From Pseudomonadota bacterium (lineage in GTDB: Bacteria > Pseudomonadota > Gammaproteobacteria > Steroidobacterales > Steroidobacteraceae), in contig JAFAEQ010000075.1 of the NCBI GenBank assembly GCA_023423935.1, positions 149,004-213,003 of the forward strand: 64,000 nt of DNA, given 5' to 3'. Below, piece after piece: positions 26,664-37,158 of this stretch (its first letter is position 1; every line of letters starts with the position of its first letter). The notes under the pieces were generated by a model, which saw only the letters and a list, made by a program, of their open reading frames with translations, searched no databases and was not told the DNA's origin. A program made the translations under genes and the position numbers.

Positions 26664-27536
26664 ATGCGGGGTGTGCTAATGGCGAGTGAAGGGGGCGGCG
26701 AGAGCGTCGGCATGTCCGACTACATCTCTCACCATCTGCATCATCTTGCGAGCCATCATCAGGAAGGCATGTTCGATCTGCATGTCCTGCACCTGGACAC
26801 CGTGTTTTTCGCCGTGCTCTGCGGCGTTCTGTTTCTGATCCCGTTCTTCTTCGCTGCGCGCAAAGCCACGGCAGGCGTGCCGGGCCGCTTCCAGGCGTTC
26901 GTCGAAATGCTCGTCGAATTCGTCGAGGAGCAGGCCAAGGGCATGGTGCACGGCAATCTCAAGTTCATTGCGCCGCTCGCATTGACCGTCTTCGTGTGGG
27001 TGGCGTTGATGAACGCGATCGACCTGATCCCGGTCGATCTGTTCCCGCGTATCGCGCAGCTGTTCGGTATCGAGTACCTGCGTCCGCTGCCGACCGCCGA
27101 TCTGAACGGTACGTTCGGCATCGCGATCGGTGTGCTGCTGCTGGTCTTCTACTACAACGTCAAGATCAAGGGCGTCGGCGGCTTCGCGCACCAGTGGCTC
27201 ACCGCGCCGTTCGGTAACGTCAAGCTGACGGCCAATCCGTTGACCTGGGTGGCGTTCCTGCTGCTGGCGATCGTGAACATCCTGTTCACCATCATCGAAT
27301 ACGTGGGCTCGACCTTCTCGCACGGCATGCGCTTGTTCGGCAACATGTACGCTGGCGAGCTCATTTTCTTCCTCATTGCGGGCCTCGGCGGCACGGCCAC
27401 GGTGCTCGGTATCGCCGGTCAACTCCTCATGGGTTCGGTGTGGGCGATCTTCCACATCCTCATCGTGCTGTTGCAGGCGTTCATTTTCATGATGCTGGCG
27501 CTGGTCTACATCGGCCAGGCACACGAGCATCACTAA
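26664..27536 (+). CDS. atpB: ATP synthase Fo subunit a
   Basis: 290 residues. Proton-channel subunit with five or six helices; the helix containing the essential Arg is visible as GMRLFGNMYAGELIF (Arg in MRLFGN). A long N-terminal extension rich in His (HHLHHLASHHQ) is seen, as in other gammaproteobacteria. The ATG at 26664 has AGGTG five to six bases upstream; ATG 26679 is an alternative. Confidence 0.97.
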   Translation: MRGVLMASEGGGESVGMSDYISHHLHHLASHHQEGMFDLHVLHLDTVFFAVLCGVLFLIPFFFAARKATAGVPGRFQAFVEMLVEFVEEQAKGMVHGNLKFIAPLALTVFVWVALMNAIDLIPVDLFPRIAQLFGIEYLRPLPTADLNGTFGIAIGVLLLVFYYNVKIKGVGGFAHQWLTAPFGNVKLTANPLTWVAFLLLAIVNILFTIIEYVGSTFSHGMRLFGNMYAGELIFFLIAGLGGTATVLGIAGQLLMGSVWAIFHILIVLLQAFIFMMLALVYIGQAHEHH

Positions 27537-27587
27537 AGGTTTCGTTTCCTCACTGGTCGTTTGGTTGGTTTTTTCCGGAGAACTCTC

Positions 27588-27833
27588 ATGACGGACGTAG
27601 CATTTGTCGCCCTGGCTTGCGGTTTGATCATCGGCATCGGCGCTCTCGGGGCGTGCATCGGCGTCGGCATCATGGCGGCGAAGTACATCGAATCCTCGGC
27701 CCGCCAGCCCGAACTGATGAACGTGCTGCAGACCAAGGTCTTCCTGCTGCTCGGTCTGATCGACGCATCGTTCATCATCGGTGTCGGTATCGCGCTGTGG
27801 TTCGCGACTGCGAATCCGTTCGCTGCAGGCTAA
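27588..27833 (+). CDS. atpE: ATP synthase Fo subunit c
   Basis: 81 residues, two helices forming a hairpin. The proton-carrying carboxylate is the Asp in LGLIDASFIIGVG; the polar loop is ARQPEL. The start at 27588 is preceded by CCGGAG; the longer frame (27561) would add an untypical basic tail. An Asp (not Glu) and no Na+ ligand set suggests a proton-driven enzyme. Confidence 0.97.
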   Translation: MTDVAFVALACGLIIGIGALGACIGVGIMAAKYIESSARQPELMNVLQTKVFLLLGLIDASFIIGVGIALWFATANPFAAG

Positions 27834-27844
27834 TTGCGAAGAAC

Positions 27845-27864
27845 AGACGGCGTTCGCGCCGTCT
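27845..27864 (+). other. Strong RNA hairpin between atpE and atpF
   Basis: AGACGGCG-TTCG-CGCCGTCT forms a perfect 8-bp stem with a stable UUCG tetraloop, followed by TGTCTTTG. It sits 12 bp after the atpE stop. Probably stabilises the upstream c-subunit message or partly terminates transcription, which would help set high c-subunit stoichiometry. Confidence 0.6.
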
Positions 27865-27904
27865 TGTCTTTGAGTCGCGGTTTTAGTCGTAGGCAGACGC
27901 TTCC

Positions 27905-28384
27905 ATGAATCTGAACGCAACGCTGTTCGTCCAAACGCTGGTCTTCTTCGTCCTTGCATGGGTGACGATGAAGTTCATTTGGCCGCCGCTCATCACGGCG
28001 ATCGATGACCGTCGTCGCAAGATTGCGGAAGGTCTCGCCTCGGCTGAGAAGGGCGAGAAGAGCCTGGCGGAAGCCAAGTCCAATGCGACCGTCATCCTTC
28101 GCGATGCGCATGCGCAGGCGAGCAAGATCATCGAGCAGGCAAATCGCCGTTCGAACGAGCTCATCGAAGAAGCGCGCGGCACGGCGATCGCCGAAGGCCA
28201 GCGGCTGATCGGCGATGCACGTTCCGAAGTGGCGCTCGAGTCGAGCCGTGCCCGCGAGCAGCTGCGCCAGGAAGTCGCCGCGATCGCGGTGGCGGGCGCA
28301 AGCCGCCTGCTCGGTCGCGAGATCGATGCGCGGGCGCACGCGGATCTGCTCGAGAAGCTGGCGCTCGACATCGAGCGCGGCTAA
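27905..28384 (+). CDS. atpF: ATP synthase Fo subunit b
   Basis: 159 residues. A single N-terminal helix (LFVQTLVFFVLAWVTMKFIW) followed by a long charged alpha-helical coiled coil, the peripheral stalk. MNLNATLFVQ start is typical. Length is close to the E. coli subunit (156). Confidence 0.96.
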   Translation: MNLNATLFVQTLVFFVLAWVTMKFIWPPLITAIDDRRRKIAEGLASAEKGEKSLAEAKSNATVILRDAHAQASKIIEQANRRSNELIEEARGTAIAEGQRLIGDARSEVALESSRAREQLRQEVAAIAVAGASRLLGREIDARAHADLLEKLALDIERG

Positions 28385-28396
28385 CCCGGAGCACTC

Positions 28397-28933
28397 ATGG
28401 CCGAGAAGATCACAGTCGCTCGACCCTACGCCAAGGCGGCGTTCGAGTACGCGCGCGACCATAAGCGCTTTGCCGAGTGGTCGCAGATGCTCAGCACTGC
28501 TGCCACGGTCGTCGCAGATGAACGTGTCGCTGCGCTGCTGGGCAATCCGCGCGTCACGCCGGAGCAGTTGGTTGCCTTCATCGCCGACATCGTCGGCAGC
28601 TCGCTCGACGAGCATGGTCGCAACTTCCTGAACACGCTGGCGCAGAACCGCCGCCTGGATCTTCTCCCGGAGATCACGGCCGCCTACGAGACGCTGCGCG
28701 CAGAGATCGAGAACACTGCCGATGTGCAGGTGATCTCCGCAGTTGCGCTCAGCGATGCACAGCGCGACCGGCTGGCGAATGCACTGCGCAAGCGCCTGAA
28801 GCGCGAAGTGCGGCTGCACTGCGATGTCGATGCGTCGCTCCTGGGCGGTGCGATCGTGCGCTCGGGCGACATGGTGATCGACGGCTCACTCAAGGCGGGT
28901 CTGGAACGGCTCGCACGCGATATCGCTGCGTAA
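28397..28933 (+). CDS. atpH: ATP synthase F1 subunit delta
   Basis: 178 residues. ITVARPYAKAAFEYA at the N-terminus and VDASLLGGAIVRSGDMVIDGSL near the C-terminus are diagnostic of the delta/OSCP family. It links the b-dimer to the alpha3beta3 head. Twelve bases separate it from atpF. Confidence 0.96.
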   Translation: MAEKITVARPYAKAAFEYARDHKRFAEWSQMLSTAATVVADERVAALLGNPRVTPEQLVAFIADIVGSSLDEHGRNFLNTLAQNRRLDLLPEITAAYETLRAEIENTADVQVISAVALSDAQRDRLANALRKRLKREVRLHCDVDASLLGGAIVRSGDMVIDGSLKAGLERLARDIAA

Positions 28934-29024
28934 GAGTTTCGAAATCTAGGTTGAGTTTTTCGAGGCAGGTTGCGGATCGGCCAGTCGCCCTTCGTAGCCC
29001 GACGCCTCAAAGAGGAACGCGGAA

Positions 29025-30566
<1,542 letters not shown>

Positions 30567-30568
30567 GA

Positions 30569-30656
30569 GAGGCGCTAGGTGTTAGGTACTAGGCGCTAGC
30601 CGGATGGAAGAAATGTCTTCTCCTGCTAGAGGCTAGAGCCTAGGGCCTGGTACCTG
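30569..30656. repeat. CTAGG-type hairpin element between atpA and atpG
   Basis: Left arm 30569-30601 (GGCGCTAGGTGTTAGGTACTAGG) and right arm 30623-30656 (CTAGAGGCTAGAGCCTAGGG...). Loop about 21 nt. In most bacteria the atpA-atpG gap is far shorter. Confidence 0.8.
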
Positions 30657-30667
30657 AGCGAAGCGAA

Positions 30668-31537
30668 ATGCCCGGCGTAAAAGAAATCCGCGTCAAGATT
30701 GCGAGCTTCAAGAGCACGCAGAAGATCACCAAGGCCATGGAAATGGTCGCGGCGAGCAAGATGCGCAAGGCGCAGGACCGGATGCGCGCGACGCGTCCGT
30801 ACTCGGAGAAGATTCGTCGCGTGATCGGCCATCTGCGTCACGCGAATCCGGATTTCAAGCATCCGTATCTGGTCGAGCGTCCGGTGAAGTCGGTGGGCTT
30901 CATCATCATTACGACGGATCGCGGTCTGTGCGGCGGTCTGAACGTCAACCTGTTCAAGACGACGCTGGCTTCGATTCGCGAATGGCAGAAGCAGGGCGCG
31001 GAAGTGTCGCTGTGCCTGATCGGCGCGAAGGGCGTGCAGTTCTTCCGCCGCCTGGGCGGCGTGCAGACGCTCGCCTCCGTGACGCATCTGGGCGATCGCC
31101 CCCATGTCACCGATCTGATCGGCACCGTGAAAGTGATGCTCGATCAGTATCAGGAAGGCAAGCTCGATCGCGTGTTCCTGGTGAACAACGTGTTCGTCAA
31201 CACAATGAGTCAACAGGCCGTCGTGCGCCAGCTGCTCCCGGTGGCCTCGGACGAAGGGGACCAGGACAAGCTGCAGAAGCTGTGGGATTACATCTATGAG
31301 CCGTCGGCTGCCGATCTGCTCGAAGGCGTGCTGATGCGCTACATCGAGTCCCAGGTCTACCAGGGCGCCGTCGAGAACGTCGCGTGCGAAATGGCCGCAC
31401 GCATGGTCGCGATGAAGAGCGCGACCGACAACGCCGGCAAGCTGATCGAAGAGCTGCAGTTGATCTACAACAAGGCTCGTCAGGCCGCGATCACGAAGGA
31501 AATCAGCGAGATCGTGGGCGGAGCGGCGGCGGTTTGA
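30668..31537 (+). CDS. atpG: ATP synthase F1 subunit gamma
   Basis: 289 residues. Starts with PGVKEIRVKIASFKSTQKIT and ends with LQLIYNKARQAAITKEISEIVGG, both conserved helices of the rotor shaft. TTDRGLCGGLN is the family signature. GAGCGAAGCGAA lies upstream of the ATG. Confidence 0.98.
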   Translation: MPGVKEIRVKIASFKSTQKITKAMEMVAASKMRKAQDRMRATRPYSEKIRRVIGHLRHANPDFKHPYLVERPVKSVGFIIITTDRGLCGGLNVNLFKTTLASIREWQKQGAEVSLCLIGAKGVQFFRRLGGVQTLASVTHLGDRPHVTDLIGTVKVMLDQYQEGKLDRVFLVNNVFVNTMSQQAVVRQLLPVASDEGDQDKLQKLWDYIYEPSAADLLEGVLMRYIESQVYQGAVENVACEMAARMVAMKSATDNAGKLIEELQLIYNKARQAAITKEISEIVGGAAAV

Positions 31538-31540
31538 CGA

Positions 31541-31679
31541 GAGGCTGTAGACCGTAGGCTGTGGGCTGTAGGTCGGAAGCCAGACGAAGAATTCGGAATC
31601 GGATACGCAATAATTGTTTAGTGGCGATGCGCTTGGGTCTCTGGCTACAGCCTACAGCCTACAGCCTACAGCCTAGAGG
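31541..31679. repeat. GCTGTAG-type hairpin element between atpG and atpD
   Basis: Left arm 31541-31576 (GCTGTAG, ACCGTAG, GCTGTGG, GCTGTAG) and right arm 31641-31679 (CTACAGC repeated four times, then CTAGAGG). Period is 7 nt. The loop is about 64 nt. The same CTACAGC units recur at 62689-62710 inside a CTAG element. Confidence 0.85.
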
Positions 31680-31687
31680 TTGATCAA

Positions 31688-33106
31688 ATGTCTACCGGCA
31701 AGATCGTACAAATCATCGGTCCCGTGATCGACGTGGAGTTTCCGCGCGATCAGATTCCGAAAGTCTATGAAGCGCTGAAGCTCGACGAGGGTGGTCTCAC
31801 GCTCGAAGTGCAGCAGCAGCTGGGCGATGGCGTCGTGCGTACGATCGCCATGGGCGTGTCCGAAGGCTTGAAGCGCGGTCTGTCGGTGAAGGCCACGGGC
31901 AAGCCGATTTCCGTGCCGGTCGGCAAGGCGACGCTCGGTCGCATCATGGACGTGCTCGGCGATCCGCAGGACGAGCGCGGCCCGGTGCAGGCCGAAGAGT
32001 ATTGGCCGATTCACCGTCCGGCCCCCTCCTATGACGAGCAGGCAGGCGGTCAGGATCTGCTCGAAACGGGCATCAAGGTCATCGATCTGCTCGTGCCATT
32101 CGCAAAGGGCGGCAAGATCGGTCTGTTCGGCGGTGCCGGCGTGGGCAAGACCGTCACGATGCTCGAGCTGATCAACAACATCGCGAAGGCGCACTCCGGT
32201 CTGTCCGTGTTCGCGGGCGTCGGCGAGCGTACTCGTGAGGGCAACGACTTCTATCACGAGATGTCGGAAGCCGGCGTCATCAACCTCCAGAACCTGCCGG
32301 AATCGAAAGTGGCGATGGTGTACGGCCAGATGAACGAGCCGCCGGGCAACCGCCTGCGCGTCGCGCTCACGGGTCTCACGATGGCCGAGTACTTCCGCGA
32401 CGAGAAGACGGAGTCGGGCAAGGGCCGCGACGTGCTGCTCTTCATCGACAACATCTACCGCTACACGCTCGCGGGCACGGAAGTGTCGGCGCTGCTCGGT
32501 CGTATGCCTTCGGCGGTGGGTTACCAGCCGACGCTCGCTGAAGAAATGGGCGTGCTGCAGGAGCGCATCACCTCCACGAAGACCGGCTCGATCACCTCGA
32601 TTCAGGCCGTGTACGTGCCTGCCGACGACTTGACCGATCCGTCACCGGCGACGACCTTCGCCCACCTCGATGCGACCGTCGTGCTCGATCGTCAGATCGC
32701 AGCGCTCGGTATCTTCCCGGCCGTGAACCCGCTCGATTCCACCAGCCGTCAGCTCGATCCGCTGGTCATCGGCGAAGAGCACTACAGCGTCGCGCGTGGC
32801 GTGCAGGCCGTGCTGCAGCGTTATAAGGAACTGCAGGACATCATCGCCATCCTGGGTATGGACGAGCTGTCGGAAGAGGACAAGCTCACGGTGTCCCGCG
32901 CTCGCAAGATCCAGCGCTTCCTGTCGCAGCCGTTCCACGTCGCCGAAGTGTTCACCGGCAACCCCGGCAAGCTCGTGCCACTGCGCGAAACCATCCGCAG
33001 CTTCAAGGGCATCCTGTCCGGCGAGTACGACGCACTGCCCGAGCAGGCGTTCTACATGGTCGGCACGATCGAAGAAGCGGTCGAGAAGGCGAAGACGCTG
33101 CAGTAA
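31688..33106 (+). CDS. atpD: ATP synthase F1 subunit beta
   Basis: 472 residues. Catalytic subunit with Walker A GGAGVGKTVTMLELI, the catalytic Glu in VGERTREGNDFY, and the DELSEED-type segment visible as MDELSEEDKL. Essentially invariant family; annotation certain. Confidence 0.99.
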   Translation: MSTGKIVQIIGPVIDVEFPRDQIPKVYEALKLDEGGLTLEVQQQLGDGVVRTIAMGVSEGLKRGLSVKATGKPISVPVGKATLGRIMDVLGDPQDERGPVQAEEYWPIHRPAPSYDEQAGGQDLLETGIKVIDLLVPFAKGGKIGLFGGAGVGKTVTMLELINNIAKAHSGLSVFAGVGERTREGNDFYHEMSEAGVINLQNLPESKVAMVYGQMNEPPGNRLRVALTGLTMAEYFRDEKTESGKGRDVLLFIDNIYRYTLAGTEVSALLGRMPSAVGYQPTLAEEMGVLQERITSTKTGSITSIQAVYVPADDLTDPSPATTFAHLDATVVLDRQIAALGIFPAVNPLDSTSRQLDPLVIGEEHYSVARGVQAVLQRYKELQDIIAILGMDELSEEDKLTVSRARKIQRFLSQPFHVAEVFTGNPGKLVPLRETIRSFKGILSGEYDALPEQAFYMVGTIEEAVEKAKTLQ

Positions 33107-33110
33107 GCCA

Positions 33111-33199
33111 GTGATGACAGTGATACGGGTGATGGCGTGATGGCGGCAAGAGAGGCCCCTGACGTCCATCACCTGCATCACTGACCTCACCTCCATCAC
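33111..33199. repeat. GTGATGNNN-type hairpin element between atpD and atpC
   Basis: Left arm 33111-33143 (GTGATGACA, GTGATACGG, GTGATGGC, GTGATGG) and right arm 33166-33199 (CCATCACCTG, CATCACTGA, CCTCACCTC, CATCAC). Period is 9 nt. The right arm stops 14 bases before the atpC start. Confidence 0.8.
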
Positions 33200-33213
33200 G
33201 AGCGAAGCGAACA

Positions 33214-33633
33214 ATGGCAACCATTCACGTCGATATCGTCAGCGCCGAGGGCGAGATCTTTTCGGGCGAAGCCTCGATGGTCTTCGTGCCGGCGGTTATG
33301 GGCGAGATCGGCATCGCTCCTCGCCATGCGCCGCTGCTGACGACGCTCAAGCCGGGCGAAGTCCGTGTGCAGACGCCCGCGGGCGATGAGCAGTTCTTCT
33401 ATGTCTCCGGCGGTGCGATCGAAATTCAGCCGCACCTGATCACGGTACTGGCCGACACGGCGCTGCGTGCGAAGGATCTCGACGAAGCGGCGGCCTTGCA
33501 GGCGAAGCAGCGTGCAGAAGAGGCACTCAAGAATCGCGGCAGCCAGGTCGAAGTGGCGGAAGCACAGGCGGAACTTGCTCGTGCAGCAGCGCAGATTCGT
33601 GCGATCGAGAAGCTGCGCAAGATCAAGCAGTGA
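33214..33633 (+). CDS. atpC: ATP synthase F1 subunit epsilon
   Basis: 139 residues. N-terminal beta-sandwich (TIHVDIVSAEGEIFSGEA, GEIGIAPRHAPLLTTLKPG) and a C-terminal helix hairpin rich in Ala/Glu/Arg. It regulates the motor by extending its C-terminal helices. Last atp gene. Confidence 0.97.
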   Translation: MATIHVDIVSAEGEIFSGEASMVFVPAVMGEIGIAPRHAPLLTTLKPGEVRVQTPAGDEQFFYVSGGAIEIQPHLITVLADTALRAKDLDEAAALQAKQRAEEALKNRGSQVEVAEAQAELARAAAQIRAIEKLRKIKQ

Positions 33634-33636
33634 TAG

Positions 33637-33797
33637 GAAGGCACTAGGGGCTAGGGACTAGGCTCCAGATGATCGATGAAAAGCAAGAACGCGCGTTCAG
33701 CGCGTTTTTTGCTTTTTGGACAGGCATTCACCGCCGACGTATTCTCGAAGCTCCACGTTCCCAGAACCTAGGGCCTGGCGCCTAGTAACTAGAGCCT
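33637..33797. repeat. CTAGG-type hairpin element between atpC and glmU, enclosing a terminator
   Basis: Left arm 33637-33667 (GGCACTAGGGGCTAGGGACTAGG) and right arm 33763-33797 (CCTAGGGCCTGGCGCCTAG...). The atp terminator lies inside the 95-nt loop. The right arm ends five bases before the glmU ATG. Confidence 0.75.
33679..33717 (+). terminator. Rho-independent terminator of the atp operon
   Basis: AAAGCAAGAACGCGC-GTTCA-GCGCGTTTTTTGCTTT: the GC-rich inner stem is extended by an A/T-rich outer stem, followed by T-rich sequence. It can end the atp transcript before glmU. Confidence 0.8.
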
Positions 33798-33802
33798 TCC
33801 CA

Positions 33803-35167
33803 ATGTCCCCTCTTTCCGTCGTCATCCTCGCTGCCGGTCAGGGCAAGCGCATGAAGTCCGATCTGCCGAAGGTGTTGCAGCCATTGGCGGGTCGGCCGTT
33901 GATTTCCTATGCGCTGGCGACCGCGAAGGAACTCGAGCCTTCGGCCATTCACGTCGTCCACGGACACGGTGCGGAGCAGGTTCGTGCGGCATTGGCGGAC
34001 GAACCGGTTCAGTGGGCGCTGCAGGCAGAGCAGTTGGGGACGGGCCATGCAGTCTCACAGGCGATGTCTGCAATACCCGACGAGCATCGGGTGCTGATCC
34101 TCTACGGCGATGTGCCCCTCATCCGCGCCGCAACGATGCGCAAGCTGCTCGAAGTGGATCCGCAGTCACTCGCGCTGACGACAGTGGTGCTCGCGAACCC
34201 CACGGGTTATGGACGCGTCGTTCGCGACAATGCGGGCAACGTCGCGCGCATCGTCGAAGAGAAAGATGCGAACACCAAGGAGCGAGCCATCAAGGAAGTG
34301 AACACGGGCATCATGGCTGCTCCGGCCAGGCTCCTTCGCGCATGGCTTGCGACACTCAAGAACGATAACGCACAGGGCGAGTACTACCTCACCGACGTCA
34401 TCGTCGCCGCAGCGCGAAGCGGTACCAGGATTCACGCGATCGCCGCCTCGGGCGAGGCCGAAGTGCTCGGTGCCAACGACAAGGTTCAACTGGCCCAGCT
34501 CGAGTCCGCGCTGCGATCCCAGCGTGCGACCGAGCTCATGCTTGCGGGTGCAACGTTGGCCGATCCTGCCCGGATCGATGTCCGCGGCACGGTTACGGTG
34601 GGTCGCGATGTCTTCATCGACGTCAACGTCGTCATGAGCGGGCAGGTCCGCCTCGGTGACCGTGTGCGTATCGGGCCGAACTGCTTTCTGCGCGATTGCG
34701 AGATCGGCGCCGACACGGAGCTGCATCCGAACTGCGTCGTCGATCGGTCAACTGTGGGTCCGCGCAACTCCATCGGACCGTTCGCCCGGCTGCGGCCCGA
34801 GAGCGTCCTCCACGAAGACGTACATATCGGCAATTTCGTCGAAGTGAAAAAGAGTCAGATCGGCGCCGGCAGCAAAGCCAATCATCTGACTTACCTCGGC
34901 GATGCGACGGTCGGTCGCAAAGTGAACGTCGGCGCCGGAACGGTGACGGTCAACTACGACGGCGTGAACAAGCACCGCACCGAAATCGGCGACGGAGCGT
35001 TCATCGGCTCGGGTTCGATGCTCGTAGCTCCCGTCAAGATTGGCGAAAATGCCAACACCGGTGCGGGATCCACCATCACCCGGGAAGCCCCCGCAGGGAA
35101 GCTCACACTCGCTCGCGCCCGACAGGTCACGATCGAAGGCTGGAAGCGCCCGGAAAAGAAAAAATGA
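33803..35167 (+). CDS. glmU: Bifunctional UDP-N-acetylglucosamine pyrophosphorylase / glucosamine-1-phosphate N-acetyltransferase
   Basis: 454 residues. N-terminal nucleotidyltransferase with VILAAGQGKRMKSDLPK; C-terminal left-handed beta-helix acetyltransferase of hexapeptide repeats with NFVEVKKSQIGAGSKANHL and NYDGVNKHRTEIGD. It makes UDP-GlcNAc for peptidoglycan and LPS. The start at 33803 gives the canonical N-terminus. Position between the atp operon and glmS is the classical gammaproteobacterial order. Confidence 0.97.
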   Translation: MSPLSVVILAAGQGKRMKSDLPKVLQPLAGRPLISYALATAKELEPSAIHVVHGHGAEQVRAALADEPVQWALQAEQLGTGHAVSQAMSAIPDEHRVLILYGDVPLIRAATMRKLLEVDPQSLALTTVVLANPTGYGRVVRDNAGNVARIVEEKDANTKERAIKEVNTGIMAAPARLLRAWLATLKNDNAQGEYYLTDVIVAAARSGTRIHAIAASGEAEVLGANDKVQLAQLESALRSQRATELMLAGATLADPARIDVRGTVTVGRDVFIDVNVVMSGQVRLGDRVRIGPNCFLRDCEIGADTELHPNCVVDRSTVGPRNSIGPFARLRPESVLHEDVHIGNFVEVKKSQIGAGSKANHLTYLGDATVGRKVNVGAGTVTVNYDGVNKHRTEIGDGAFIGSGSMLVAPVKIGENANTGAGSTITREAPAGKLTLARARQVTIEGWKRPEKKK

Positions 35168-35306
35168 GCGTGCACTCCCGGAACGCGTTCCGGCCAATGT
35201 GATTCAATCCAGCACAAGGATTTCCGGAACCCGAATTCCCGTTCGCGGTTTGCGCTTAACCCTGCAGTCGTCAGCCTAAGAACTTACAGCCCAGAGCCCA
35301 GAACCC

Positions 35307-37142
35307 ATGTGTGGAATCGTCGGCGCCGTTGCTGATCGTGACATCGTACCCATCCTGATCGAAGGTCTGCGCCGCCTCGAGTATCGCGGCTACGACTCGG
35401 CCGGAATCGCGGTGCTCACCAACTCGGGCCAGCTGCGCAGAGTGCGCACGGTCGGCAAGGTGAAGATGCTGCAGGACGCCATTGCCGAAACGCCGACTGC
35501 GGGCCACCTCGGCATCGCACACACGCGCTGGGCCACTCACGGCGTGCCCTCGGAGCGCAACGCGCATCCGCACATCTCGCGCGACGGCATCGCGATCGTG
35601 CACAACGGCATCATCGAGAATCACGAAGAGCTGCGCGATGAACTGATCGCGCTCGGCTATCAGTTCACGTCCGAGACCGATACCGAAGTCATCGCCCATC
35701 GCATTCATCATCACAAGCAGAAGCTCGGCGATATCTTCCGCGCGGTGCGCGCCACGGTGGCAGAGCTCGAAGGTGCGTATGCGCTTGCGGTCGTCTCGCA
35801 GGATGATCCGGAGAAGATCATTCTTGCGCGCGCCGGCTGCCCGGTCGTCATCGGTATCGGCAAGGGCGAGAACTTCGTCGCCTCCGACGTTTCGGCATTG
35901 TTGCCGGTAACGCGCCATTTCATGTTCCTCGAAGAAGGCGATGTCGCGGAGATTGGCCGCGCTGGGGTGCGCGTACTCGATCACGAGGGCAACACGGCAC
36001 AACGTCCTGTGCGCGAAAGCTCGCTTTCCGCGGACGCGGCAGAGAAGGGCGAATATCCGCACTACATGCTCAAAGAAATCTTCGAGCAACCGCGTGCGAT
36101 CGCGCAGACGCTCGAGGAGCGCGTCGCAGGCGGCAAGTTGCTGGAGGCTGCTTTTGGTCCGCTGGCCACAGAAGTGTTTCGCCGCGTCGAAGCCGTTCAG
36201 ATCGTCGCGTGCGGCACGAGCTATCACGCCGGCGCCGTCGCGAAGTATCACATCGAGCAGGTCGCTCGCATTCCCTGCTGGGTCGAGATTGCGAGCGAGT
36301 ATCGCTATCGTAATCCCGTCGTGCCGAAGAACACCCTGCTCGTGACGATTTCGCAGTCAGGAGAGACTGCGGATACGTTGGCGGCGCTCAGGATGGCGAA
36401 GCAGTCGGGTTATCTATCCACGCTTGCCATCTGCAATGTGCCCGAGAGCTCGCTCGTGCGCGAATCGGAGCTCGTGCTGCTCACGCGTGCGGGGCCGGAG
36501 ATTGGCGTGGCTTCGACCAAGGCATTCACGACACAGCTTGCGGCACTGGGCATGCTCGTCGTCGCACTCGCCAAGTTCACTGGACCGGATGCCGAGCGCG
36601 AGCGTGGCCTCGTGCAGCGACTGATCGAGATTCCCGCACTGGTGGAAAAGACGCTGCAGCTCGACGCGATCATCAAAGATCTGTCCGCGAGATTCGCCGA
36701 CAAGCACCACGCGTTGTTCCTCGGCCGGGGCGCGATGTACCCGATCGCGATGGAAGGTGCGCTGAAGCTCAAGGAGATCTCGTACATTCACGCCGAAGCG
36801 TATGCCGCCGGCGAGCTCAAACATGGTCCGCTCGCACTCGTCGACGCGGACATGCCGGTGATCGCCGTTGCGCCGAACAACGAGCTGCTCGAGAAAGTGA
36901 AGTCGAATCTGCAGGAAGTCCGCGCGCGCGGCGGCGAGTTGTATGTGTTCGCCGATCCCGAATCAGGAATCGAATCGTCCGAAGGCGTCACCGTGATCAC
37001 CATGCCGCGCCACGTGAGCAACTTCCAGGCAGCGGCCGTCTACAGCATCCCGCTGCAGCTGCTGGCGTATCACTGCGCAATCCGTCGCGGCACCGACGTC
37101 GATCAACCGCGCAATCTCGCGAAGTCAGTGACGGTGGAGTAG
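35307..37142 (+). CDS. glmS: Glutamine--fructose-6-phosphate aminotransferase
   Basis: 611 residues. N-terminal nucleophile Cys after the initiator Met (MCGIVGAVAD), glutaminase loop THGVPSERNAHPH, two SIS domains (ACGTSYHAG, TISQSGETADT), and the C-terminal PRNLAKSVTVE tail. It makes glucosamine-6-phosphate. The codons for that tail are the TnsD-recognised part of attTn7 in bacteria with Tn7-like elements, and an island starts immediately downstream. Confidence 0.98.
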   Translation: MCGIVGAVADRDIVPILIEGLRRLEYRGYDSAGIAVLTNSGQLRRVRTVGKVKMLQDAIAETPTAGHLGIAHTRWATHGVPSERNAHPHISRDGIAIVHNGIIENHEELRDELIALGYQFTSETDTEVIAHRIHHHKQKLGDIFRAVRATVAELEGAYALAVVSQDDPEKIILARAGCPVVIGIGKGENFVASDVSALLPVTRHFMFLEEGDVAEIGRAGVRVLDHEGNTAQRPVRESSLSADAAEKGEYPHYMLKEIFEQPRAIAQTLEERVAGGKLLEAAFGPLATEVFRRVEAVQIVACGTSYHAGAVAKYHIEQVARIPCWVEIASEYRYRNPVVPKNTLLVTISQSGETADTLAALRMAKQSGYLSTLAICNVPESSLVRESELVLLTRAGPEIGVASTKAFTTQLAALGMLVVALAKFTGPDAERERGLVQRLIEIPALVEKTLQLDAIIKDLSARFADKHHALFLGRGAMYPIAMEGALKLKEISYIHAEAYAAGELKHGPLALVDADMPVIAVAPNNELLEKVKSNLQEVRARGGELYVFADPESGIESSEGVTVITMPRHVSNFQAAAVYSIPLQLLAYHCAIRRGTDVDQPRNLAKSVTVE

Positions 37143-37158
37143 TGATCTACCGGGGAAC

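Noticed and set aside
26676..27959. 427-residue open frame opposite atpB/atpE
   Set aside because: It is a shadow frame of conserved atp genes; the reading is rich in His/Glu/Asp/Arg as expected from the antisense of hydrophobic membrane protein codons.
31541..31679. Short tandem arrays considered as CRISPR repeats
   Set aside because: Units are 7-9 nt, direct with no unique spacers of 25-40 nt, and arms are inverted. No cas genes are present.
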